Source: Bordetella avium
GTDB lineage: Bacteria > Pseudomonadota > Gammaproteobacteria > Burkholderiales > Burkholderiaceae_B
Assembly: GCF_034424645.1 (NCBI RefSeq)
Contig: NZ_CP139969.1
Location: forward strand, 1,736,001 to 1,800,000
Reading direction: 5' to 3'
Length of the DNA: 64,000 bases
Made by a program: the position numbers and the translations under genes. Positions 57,557 to 64,000 of this stretch are shown one piece after another. Each line of letters opens with the position of its first letter. Position 1 is the stretch's first letter. Under the pieces are notes generated by a model, which saw only the letters and a list, made by a program, of their open reading frames with translations, did not search any database and was not told the DNA's origin.

Positions 57557-57778
57557 GTCCGGCCTGCGCGGGCCTGCTGCTTTTCGAGAAGAAGCGCGGC
57601 AGGCTCAGCCCGCTCGGCCACATAGGCCAGAATCATATTGCCCGAAATGGGCGGCGAGGGGCTCTCTGCAAGAGGGAAAGGCCTGGTGGCGGCGCCGGCC
57701 TGGCCGGTGATACCGCAGCTGTTCGCGGCAGTGCCCGTCCTGCTGATGTCAAGAAATTGCCATTGTTGACCAGGATAA

Positions 57779-57805
57779 TCAAGCGCAACGCGCCCGGGAC
57801 GATAG
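57779..57805 (+). promoter_or_regulatory. FliA-like (sigma-28) promoter candidate before the chemoreceptor
   Basis: TCAA-N15-GACGATAG resembles the flagellar sigma-28 consensus TAAA-N15-GCCGATAA (three of four and six of eight bases), 17 bp before the ATG of the chemoreceptor gene. Chemoreceptors are common sigma-28 targets. Confidence 0.4.
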
Positions 57806-57821
57806 GGGGCCTTTGCCTTGG

Positions 57822-59471
57822 ATGGCTATGACTAAGAATCTGCGGGTCGCGACGGCCCTGACCTCAACAATGGCGGTCTTTGTTTTGCTGTTTGTCGTGG
57901 CCGCCGCCGCAGGGCTTGTGGTGTTGCGTGATAACCGTACACAGATAGCGGCTTTGGGCCGAGGCAATATTGAGCGCGCCAATGCCTTGAGTGACACCAC
58001 GGCCCGGTTGTTTCAGGCGCGGGCGCTATTGACCGACGCCAAAACCTATATGGAAGGCGGTCTCGAAGCTGACCGTAATGCCGCATTGGCGCGCGCCGAG
58101 GCCGTGCTCAAACAGGCGAATGAGAGCGCAGGGCGCCTGCGCGCCATTCCCGATGCAGGCGAGGCGCATTATGACGCTGTGCTCGCGGCCTATGTCAATC
58201 TGGCGGACAAGGCGCTCGCACCGCTAGCCGTGGCCATCAAGGCTTGGAACGGGATTCAGGCCAATCAGCTCAGTGTAAAAACGCTGCCTGCCGCGACCGA
58301 AAGCTATATGACGGCCGTAGACGCTTATCAAGGACTGGCCCGGGCGCAGGGCCGAGAGATGCTGGACCAGGCCGGACAGCGGGTGGATCGGGCCGGGGTG
58401 GCTGCTGTCCTGCTGCTGGCCGCCGTGGCTGCACTGGCGCTGCTGATCCGCCTCTACTTTCGCCTTGCGGTGCTGCGGCCATTGACCGAGGCCGGCCATC
58501 ATTTCGAGCGGATGGCCGACGGTGACCTCACCGCCGCGATCGCCAGGCGCGGCGACAACGAGGTGGGCGTGCTGTACCGCGCCATGGATCGCATGCAGGG
58601 CGGGTTGACACAGGCGGTGGCCAGCGTGCGTGGCGGGGTTGAGGCCATACACGAAGGTGTTAGTGAGATCGCCCATGGGGCAGGCCATATGTCCACGCGC
58701 GCAGCGCGCCAGGCCGCGACCTTGCAGGAAACGGCCGCCAGCATGTCGGGGTTGGCGAACACGGTGAGGCAGACCGCGCACAACGCCGACGAAGCTAGCC
58801 GTCAGGCCGAGGGCGCCTCGCGTCTGGCGCGCGAGGGCGGCGGCGCGGTCAACGACGCCGTGCGCAGCATGCAGGAAATTGCGACCTCCGCCGAGCGTAT
58901 CGGCGAGATTGTGGGCGTGGTCGACAGCATTGCTTTCCAGACCAATATCCTGGCTCTGAACGCGGCTGTCGAGGCGGCGCGTGCCGGCGAGCAGGGTAGG
59001 GGTTTTGCGGTCGTTGCCGTCGAAGTCCGCGCCCTGGCGCAGCGCAGCGCGCAAGCCGCGCGCGAGATCAAAGCGCTGATCGAGGCCTCAAGCGAACGCG
59101 TGGCGCTGGGCTCGCGCCATGTCTCGCAGGCCGGCAGCGCCATGGACGCCATGGTGTCGGCGGTGGATTGCGTCATGCTGCGGGTCGGGGATATTTCGCG
59201 CGCTAGCGCCGAGCAGGCTGCCGGGATCGCCGCCGTGAATCTGGCCATGGCCGAGGTAGATCGAGGCACGCAGGAGAACGCAGCGATGGCTAAAGAGACG
59301 GCGGCGGCCGCGATGGCGCTGGAAAGCGAGGCGCAGAGGTTGCGCACGGCGGTGTCGGTGTTCCGCCTGCGCGATGGCCAATCCCAGGATTCAGCGCGGA
59401 GGGCGGTAGGTTTCCAACACCATGGGCAGGTTCCCATGCTTGACCTTGTGCTTGACGTGGGCGGCCGCTGA
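57822..59471 (+). CDS. Methyl-accepting chemotaxis protein
   Basis: This is a 549-residue inner-membrane chemoreceptor. The first membrane helix ([19 protein letters not shown]) is followed by a periplasmic four-helix-bundle-like domain of about 150 residues ([20 protein letters not shown]). A second helix ([20 protein letters not shown]), a HAMP domain ([20 protein letters not shown]) and the signalling domain with the hairpin tip [20 protein letters not shown] follow. There is no C-terminal CheR/CheB pentapeptide. I use ATG 57822. The last 81 bp overlap the end of the convergent EAL-GGDEF gene, so the final 25 or so residues are unusual and the true ancestral end may lie upstream. It is probably inserted between rph and rdgB. 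Confidence 0.93.
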   Translation: MAMTKNLRVATALTSTMAVFVLLFVVAAAAGLVVLRDNRTQIAALGRGNIERANALSDTTARLFQARALLTDAKTYMEGGLEADRNAALARAEAVLKQANESAGRLRAIPDAGEAHYDAVLAAYVNLADKALAPLAVAIKAWNGIQANQLSVKTLPAATESYMTAVDAYQGLARAQGREMLDQAGQRVDRAGVAAVLLLAAVAALALLIRLYFRLAVLRPLTEAGHHFERMADGDLTAAIARRGDNEVGVLYRAMDRMQGGLTQAVASVRGGVEAIHEGVSEIAHGAGHMSTRAARQAATLQETAASMSGLANTVRQTAHNADEASRQAEGASRLAREGGGAVNDAVRSMQEIATSAERIGEIVGVVDSIAFQTNILALNAAVEAARAGEQGRGFAVVAVEVRALAQRSAQAAREIKALIEASSERVALGSRHVSQAGSAMDAMVSAVDCVMLRVGDISRASAEQAAGIAAVNLAMAEVDRGTQENAAMAKETAAAAMALESEAQRLRTAVSVFRLRDGQSQDSARRAVGFQHHGQVPMLDLVLDVGGR

Positions 59472-61205
59472 GGCGATGTCTTCAGGCCGCACGCGCTTGC
59501 TGCTCGCCCTATCGGTCAGCAGCGCGGGTTGCACCAGCAGGGCGCCGATGCCTAGCGTCACAAAGGGAAAAAAACGCAGGCTGCCGTAGCGGTCTTCGGC
59601 ATGGATGCCGCCTTGCTTGCGCCCCTGGCCGTCATAGAGCCCGACGGCGCGCTCATTGAATTCTTCGATTGTGCGTGACAGCCGTTCCTGCCAGTCAGGG
59701 CTGCGCAGGGCGACGATAAAGTCGTCGCCACCCACATGGCCCACGAAGTCGCGCTGAGCGTCGCAATGGCGCTTGATGGTTTCGGCGCAGAGCAGAATCA
59801 TGTCATCGCCGCGCCAATAGCCATAGACGTCATTGAAGGGCTTGAAATTGTTCAGATCGGCATAGCCGATCACGAACTCGCCTGGGCTGTCCAGCAACTG
59901 GGCAATGTGTTTGCTGATGGGGATGTTGCCGGGCAGCGCGGTGAGTGGATTGGCGTACCGCGCCGCCTCCAGACGGATTTCCGTCACCGAGCGCACCAGG
60001 GCCTCGCCCGTGCCCAGGCCGTCGTAGCGGCTGTGGCGCGTGACGACGAAGCCATCTGCCAGATAACGCTGGTCTTCGGAGGTTAAGACGTGGCTGAGCT
60101 GGTCGATGGAGGCGCCGATATCGACCAGCACCGGCTCGGCGTTCATAAAGGTGTCGCAGCGGTTGCGGCCAAAGAGATCGCGGGTGTAGCGCTGCGCATA
60201 GTGTTCGAGAAAGTCGCGGCGGTTGATGATGCCGATGGGGCGGTCCTGATCGTCCAGCACCGCCAGCGAGTGCAGGTGGCGCTGTTCCTGAAACAGGCGG
60301 TGAACGTCATCATTGCTATGCCTGTTCAGATAGACGGCCGGGGCCTCGACCCGCAGATCCAGGGCCGTGCGGCCTGAGCCCGCAGTGTTGGCCGCGCGTG
60401 GGGCAAGCGGCAATGTCGACGCCAGCGCGGCAGGCAAACCGTAGGCCGCTTCGTGCTGCGGGTGGCCCAGGCACCAGCCTTGCGCGTAACGGATGCCGAG
60501 ATCCCCGATGATGAGCAGGTCTTCCTGAGTTTCGATGCCCTCGGCGACGATGGCGGTATTCAACTGCTGCGCAACCGCGACCATGCCGCGCACAACGGCC
60601 AGCCGGTTTGCATCGCGGTGGATGTCGCGAAAGAAATAGCGGTCGATTTTCACCAGATCCGGGCGCAGCTCCATCCAAAGTTGCAGCGAGGCGTGGCCGA
60701 CGCCGTAGTCATCCAGCGCCAGCTTCATGCCGGATTGGCGCAGGCATTGCAGCGCCTGGCGCAGCGTGGCGAGGTCTTCGGATTCGGGGTTATGGTCGGT
60801 CAGTTCGATCACGATGCGCGAAGCCGTCAGGCCGGTATCGCCCAGCAGACGCTGCGGCAAATCCCGGCCCCAGCGCTCCCAATAGTCGATAATGGCCGAG
60901 CCCGACAGGTTGAGGAATAGTTTGCCGTCTCCGGTCTGGCGTGCGTAGTTTGCCGCGCCTGCACGAAAACACTCCCACTCCAGTTCATGGCGCAAGCCCG
61001 TGCGGCGCGCTGCGGCGAACAGCGCGTCGGGCAGGTGCAGCGGACTGCCTGCCGGCCCTCGGATCAGGCTCTCATGCTCGTGGACCCGGCCCTGGCTCAG
61101 ATCGACCAAGGGCTGATAGCAGGGTTGCAGCATGCGCCGCTGGATCAGCCAGGGCAGGTGGGCAATAGATGTTGTCGAGGCGGGCTGGGCGTTCATGCTT
61201 GGCAT
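59391..61205 (-). CDS. EAL - CBS-like - GGDEF cyclic-di-GMP protein
   Basis: This 604-residue soluble protein has the reversed order EAL first, GGDEF last. The EAL domain (about 15-260) has ESL in place of EAL but keeps the other catalytic positions: [39 protein letters not shown] and [13 protein letters not shown] middle CBS-like pair follows (about 290-400; [20 protein letters not shown]). The GGDEF domain has [20 protein letters not shown] and the signature GGDDF, with Asp in place of the usual catalytic Glu and no clear RxxD inhibitory site. It is more likely a phosphodiesterase with a degenerate cyclase domain than a cyclase. Two ATGs (61205 and 61196) are possible starts. Confidence 0.9.
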   Translation of the reverse strand: MPSMNAQPASTTSIAHLPWLIQRRMLQPCYQPLVDLSQGRVHEHESLIRGPAGSPLHLPDALFAAARRTGLRHELEWECFRAGAANYARQTGDGKLFLNLSGSAIIDYWERWGRDLPQRLLGDTGLTASRIVIELTDHNPESEDLATLRQALQCLRQSGMKLALDDYGVGHASLQLWMELRPDLVKIDRYFFRDIHRDANRLAVVRGMVAVAQQLNTAIVAEGIETQEDLLIIGDLGIRYAQGWCLGHPQHEAAYGLPAALASTLPLAPRAANTAGSGRTALDLRVEAPAVYLNRHSNDDVHRLFQEQRHLHSLAVLDDQDRPIGIINRRDFLEHYAQRYTRDLFGRNRCDTFMNAEPVLVDIGASIDQLSHVLTSEDQRYLADGFVVTRHSRYDGLGTGEALVRSVTEIRLEAARYANPLTALPGNIPISKHIAQLLDSPGEFVIGYADLNNFKPFNDVYGYWRGDDMILLCAETIKRHCDAQRDFVGHVGGDDFIVALRSPDWQERLSRTIEEFNERAVGLYDGQGRKQGGIHAEDRYGSLRFFPFVTLGIGALLVQPALLTDRASSKRVRPEDIASAAAHVKHKVKHGNLPMVLETYRPPR

Positions 61206-61328
61206 CGCGAAGCGCCGCTGTCAGCGGCAGAGCCTGCATCATGACTAGGCTTCATTTCCGGCTTGTTTCAATTTGTCATGCTTCGTGGCGAAGTCACCCA
61301 GGCTTAGCCGGCGATTACAATAGCGGCT

Positions 61329-61952
61329 ATGTTTGCAGCTACCTCATCTCCATTGCGCCGCGTTGTGCTGGCGTCGAATAATCCGGGCAAATTGCGTGAA
61401 TTCGCGGCGCTTTTTGCTCCCTTAGGCATTGAGCTCGTGCCGCAGGGCGACCTGGGCGTGTCCGAAGCCGAAGAGCCGCATGTCACCTTTGTCGAGAACG
61501 CCTTGGCCAAGGCGCGCCACGCCAGTCTGGCGACCGGCTTGCCGGCCCTGGCCGACGATTCCGGCTTGTGCGTACATGCTCTGGGCGGCGCGCCCGGCGT
61601 GTATTCCGCCCGTTTCGCGCAGCGCGAAACAGGCGCGGCCAAGAGCGATGCCGCCAATAATGCTTTACTGCTGGAACGCATGCAGGGTCAGGCCGACCGG
61701 CGCGCCTGGTATGTCGCCTTGCTGGTGCTGGTGCGTCATGCGGATGACCCCTGTCCTTTGATCGGGGAGGGGCATTGGCATGGCGAGATCGCGCTGGCTC
61801 CTGCCGGAGCCCATGGCTTTGGCTACGATCCTTATTTCTATTTGCCGGATCTGGACCGCAGCGCCGCCCAATTGCCCCCCGAAGAAAAGAACGCTGTCAG
61901 CCACCGCGCCCGCGCCCTGCGTGAGCTGTTGGGCAAACTGAGCGCGATCTGA
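61329..61952 (+). CDS. rdgB: XTP/dITP diphosphatase (RdgB/HAM1 family)
   Basis: RdgB hydrolyses non-canonical purine triphosphates (XTP, dITP, ITP) to monophosphates and keeps them out of DNA and RNA. The 207-residue protein has VVLASNNPGKLREFAALFA near the start, EEPHVTFVENALAKARHAS, the metal-site segment ALADDSGLCVHALGGAPGVY, GYDPYF, and the C-terminal SHRARALRELL. No clear ribosome site precedes ATG 61329, but TACAAT lies at 61316-61321, so the transcript could be nearly leaderless. It is 10 bp from hemW and forms an operon with it. Confidence 0.95.
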   Translation: MFAATSSPLRRVVLASNNPGKLREFAALFAPLGIELVPQGDLGVSEAEEPHVTFVENALAKARHASLATGLPALADDSGLCVHALGGAPGVYSARFAQRETGAAKSDAANNALLLERMQGQADRRAWYVALLVLVRHADDPCPLIGEGHWHGEIALAPAGAHGFGYDPYFYLPDLDRSAAQLPPEEKNAVSHRARALRELLGKLSAI

Positions 61953-61962
61953 GCGCTGCAAT

Positions 61963-63180
61963 ATGGCCATCACCATTCCGATCCGCAGCGCTGCGCCGCT
62001 CAAGTCCTCCATTCTCGTGCCGGCTGGCGCCGCGCTAACCAGCCTGCCGCCGCTATCGGTTTACGTGCATGTGCCCTGGTGTGTGCGCAAATGCCCCTAT
62101 TGCGACTTCAATTCCCATGCGATGCCGGGGCAGGACATCCCCGAACGCGCCTATCTTGATGCCTTGCGCGCCGATCTCGAGCAGGCGGTTCCGCTGGTAT
62201 GGGGGCGTCAGGTCATCTCTGTTTTTATCGGCGGAGGCACGCCCAGCCTGTTGTCGGCCGCCGGTCTGGATGAACTGCTCGCCATGCTGCGGGCCTGTCT
62301 CAATCTGCTGCCGGATGCAGAGATCACGATGGAGGCCAATCCCGGCACGGCGGAAGCCAGCCGTTTTCTTGATTACGCAGCGAGCGGCGTGACGCGTTTT
62401 TCCCTGGGCATCCAGAGTTTTGACGACGCCCAGCTGCACAAGCTGGGCCGCATTCACGATTCGGCTCAGGCGCGCGCGGCGATCGAGATGGCGCAGCGCG
62501 CCGTATCGCGGGTCAATCTGGATGTGATGTTCGCCTTGCCGGGACAGGACATCAATGCCTGTGTGGCCGATCTGCGCGAGGCGCTGTCTTTCGGCACCGA
62601 GCATTTATCGCTCTATCACCTGACCCTGGAGCCGAACACGGTATTTGCCAAGTACCCGCCCGAGCTGCCCGATGACGATGATAGCGCCGCCATGCAAGAC
62701 GCTGTCGAAGCCACGCTGGCCGATGCGGGGCTGGCGCGTTACGAAGTCTCGGCCTATGCCCGGCAGGGTGCCCGCTGCAAGCACAATGTGAATTATTGGG
62801 AGTTTGGCGACTATCTCGGCCTGGGGCCGGGCGCTCACGGTAAGCTGTCTTTTCATGACCGCATCGTGCGCGAAGCGCGTCATCGTAATCCGGAGTCCTG
62901 GATGCAGCGGGCGATGGCCCGCGATGGCAGCCATGTCGCTGAAAACCGCCAGGTCGGGCCTGATGAGCTGCCTTTCGAGTTCATGCTCAATGCCTTGCGC
63001 CTCAAAGACGGGGTGGCGGCCAGCAGCTTTTCGGAGCGCACCGGTTTGTCTTTGGCCGCTATCGCGCACCAGCTGGATGCGGCCAGCCAGCGGGGCCTGC
63101 TCGACGCGGACCCGACCCGTTTGCGGGCGACTGCACTGGGTTGGCGCTTTCTCAATGATTTGCAGGAAATCTTTCTGTAA
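61963..63180 (+). CDS. hemW: HemW, radical SAM heme chaperone
   Basis: This 405-residue protein of the HemN-like family carries the radical-SAM cluster motif in WCVRKCPYC (Cys40, Cys44, Cys47), the glycine motif FIGGGTPSLLSAAGLD, RFSLGIQSFDDAQLHKLGR, and the family-specific KHNVNYWEFGDYLGLGPGAH. The CxxxCxxC without a following fourth Cys is typical of HemW rather than of the oxygen-independent coproporphyrinogen oxidase HemN. HemW delivers heme to target proteins. It follows rdgB by 10 bp and ends at a strong terminator. Confidence 0.93.
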   Translation: MAITIPIRSAAPLKSSILVPAGAALTSLPPLSVYVHVPWCVRKCPYCDFNSHAMPGQDIPERAYLDALRADLEQAVPLVWGRQVISVFIGGGTPSLLSAAGLDELLAMLRACLNLLPDAEITMEANPGTAEASRFLDYAASGVTRFSLGIQSFDDAQLHKLGRIHDSAQARAAIEMAQRAVSRVNLDVMFALPGQDINACVADLREALSFGTEHLSLYHLTLEPNTVFAKYPPELPDDDDSAAMQDAVEATLADAGLARYEVSAYARQGARCKHNVNYWEFGDYLGLGPGAHGKLSFHDRIVREARHRNPESWMQRAMARDGSHVAENRQVGPDELPFEFMLNALRLKDGVAASSFSERTGLSLAAIAHQLDAASQRGLLDADPTRLRATALGWRFLNDLQEIFL

Positions 63181-63194
63181 TGGTTTGGCACCAC

Positions 63195-63220
63195 GATAGG
63201 GCGTTTATGCCCTATCTTTT
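63195..63220 (+). terminator. Rho-independent terminator after hemW
   Basis: GATAGGGC-GTTTAT-GCCCTATC is a perfect 8-bp stem followed directly by TTTT, 14 bp after the hemW stop. Confidence 0.85.
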
Positions 63221-63236
63221 GCACCATAATGGTGCT
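63220..63236. promoter_or_regulatory. NtrC binding site upstream of glnA
   Basis: TGCACCATAATGGTGCT matches the NtrC consensus TGCACCA-N3-TGGTGCA at every position except the last. It lies about 50 bp upstream of the -24 element, a normal place for an enhancer site. Confidence 0.85.
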
Positions 63237-63286
63237 TAATTGAGCGTTAAATGGTCTGTTTCTCGGGGTTGCCCTTGAACTAAACC

Positions 63287-63301
63287 TGGCACGCATCTTG
63301 C
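63287..63301 (+). promoter_or_regulatory. Sigma-54 promoter of glnA
   Basis: TGGCAC-GCATC-TTGC is a perfect match to the sigma-54 consensus (-24 GG, -12 GC). The expected start point is about 63313, giving a leader of about 50 nt before the glnA ATG. Confidence 0.9.
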
Positions 63302-63361
63302 TTTGATTCTGGATGCTTGTCGGGCGCTATGCCCGTGACGCTTTTATCCAATGGAGATGAC

Positions 63362-64000
63362 ATGGCAAGCCCCCAAGACGTAATCAAACTGATCGCCGAC
63401 AACGAAGTCAAATTCGTGGACTTCCGATTCACCGACACGCTTGGCCGTGAGCACCACGTCTCGGTGCCGGCTCACACCGTCGATGAAGAAAAGCTCGAGG
63501 CAGGTCAGGCTTTCGACGGTTCGTCGATTCCGGGCTGGAAGGGTATCGAAGCTTCCGACATGCTGCTCATCCCTGATGTGGCCACCGCCAATCTGGACCC
63601 CTTCCGCGAAGAAACGACGCTGATCCTGAGCTGCGACGTCGTCGAGCCCTCCGACATGAAGGGCTATGACTGCGATCCGCGTTCGATCGCCAAGCGCGCC
63701 GAAGCTTATCTCAAGTCCTCCGGCCTGGGCGACACCGCTTTCTTCGGTCCGGAACCCGAATTCTTTGTCTTCGACGGCGTGACCTGGAACACGGACATGT
63801 CGGGCACCTTCGTGAAGATCAAGTCGGAAGAGGCCCCCTGGTCGACCGGCCTGGAATTCGAAGGCGGCAACATGGGCCACCGTCCGGGCGTCAAGGGCGG
63901 CTATTTCCCCGTCCCGCCGGTCGATTCCTTCCAGGACATGCGTTCCGAAATGTGCCTGCTCATGGAGCAGATGGGTGTGCCGGTCGAAGTGCACCACCAT
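63362..64000 (+). CDS. glnA: Glutamine synthetase, type I (5' part; cut by the window edge)
   Basis: Glutamine synthetase makes glutamine from glutamate, ammonia and ATP in the cytoplasm. About 213 of roughly 470 residues are visible. They include [40 protein letters not shown], and the glutamate/metal ligands in [14 protein letters not shown], all typical of GlnA. ATG 63362 has GGAG 8 nt upstream. The NtrC site and sigma-54 promoter upstream show nitrogen control. The adenylylation site and C-terminus lie outside the window. Confidence 0.97.
   Translation, partial: MASPQDVIKLIADNEVKFVDFRFTDTLGREHHVSVPAHTVDEEKLEAGQAFDGSSIPGWKGIEASDMLLIPDVATANLDPFREETTLILSCDVVEPSDMKGYDCDPRSIAKRAEAYLKSSGLGDTAFFGPEPEFFVFDGVTWNTDMSGTFVKIKSEEAPWSTGLEFEGGNMGHRPGVKGGYFPVPPVDSFQDMRSEMCLLMEQMGVPVEVHHH

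Noticed and set aside
61963..63180. Oxygen-independent coproporphyrinogen III oxidase (HemN)
   Set aside because: The CxxxCxxC motif lacks the extra Cys of HemN, and the length and gene order after rdgB fit HemW.
63187..63203. Second NtrC site
   Set aside because: GGCACCACGATAGGGCG matches only one half well, and most of the other half belongs to the terminator stem.

Overview
The window looks like chromosome of a GC-rich betaproteobacterium of the Bordetella/Achromobacter type (Alcaligenaceae). Support comes from the housekeeping genes at both ends: spoT-rpoZ-gmk on the minus strand at the left, and yicC, rph, rdgB, hemW and an NtrC/sigma-54 controlled glnA at the right. Coding density is very high. 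No stretch longer than about 300 bases lacks a gene, and I see no rRNA, tRNA, insertion sequence, integrase or CRISPR array.

Layout. 1-3.3 kb: the last codons of an unidentified gene (possibly an ABC ATPase), then spoT, rpoZ and gmk. 3.4-7.9 kb: a short-chain dehydrogenase, an NlpC/P60 peptidase, AMP nucleosidase and a ParB-like lipoprotein. 8.1-10.6 kb: a NarL-type response regulator and its membrane histidine kinase. 10.9-53.4 kb: one same-strand block of SapC-like protein, unknown protein, TolC-like outer-membrane lipoprotein, an enormous repetitive surface protein (about 10,800 residues, read here as two overlapping frames because of one frameshift near 21.5 kb), a GAF-GAF-TM-HlyD protein, a PqqD-M50 protease-HlyD fusion, a short SecA-like ATPase and a periplasmic HlyD-type adaptor. 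53.6-55.5 kb: a CaiB-type CoA transferase and an N-terminally truncated HMG-CoA lyase. 55.8-64 kb: yicC, rph, a chemoreceptor, an EAL-CBS-GGDEF protein, rdgB, hemW and the first part of glnA.

The main interest is the 10.9-53.4 kb block. The giant protein has no classical Sec signal peptide. Instead it starts with a LEPR-XLL-like motif followed by a DUF4347 domain that keeps a caspase-like His/Cys pair. It then runs through thousands of residues of beta-solenoid, LktA-like and RTX-like repeats, including eleven near-identical 132-bp units, and ends in a hydrophobic helix plus an Arg/Lys-rich tail. The genes after it supply what resembles a trans-envelope exporter, but no ABC ATPase, TpsB barrel or LapG/LapD is encoded in the window. 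The only motor-like protein is a SecA paralogue that lacks the usual C-terminal third.

My inference is a dedicated exporter for the giant protein: a SecA-like motor, an inner-membrane M50-HlyD protein with a leader-binding PqqD-like domain, a GAF-gated adaptor, a periplasmic adaptor and a TolC-type channel. The adjacent two-component system may control it: a palindrome upstream of the regulator shares a 10-mer with the region upstream of the sapC-like gene. The whole 3.4-55.5 kb segment sits between gmk and yicC, which I believe are neighbours in Bordetella relatives, so it may be an acquired or lineage-specific block.
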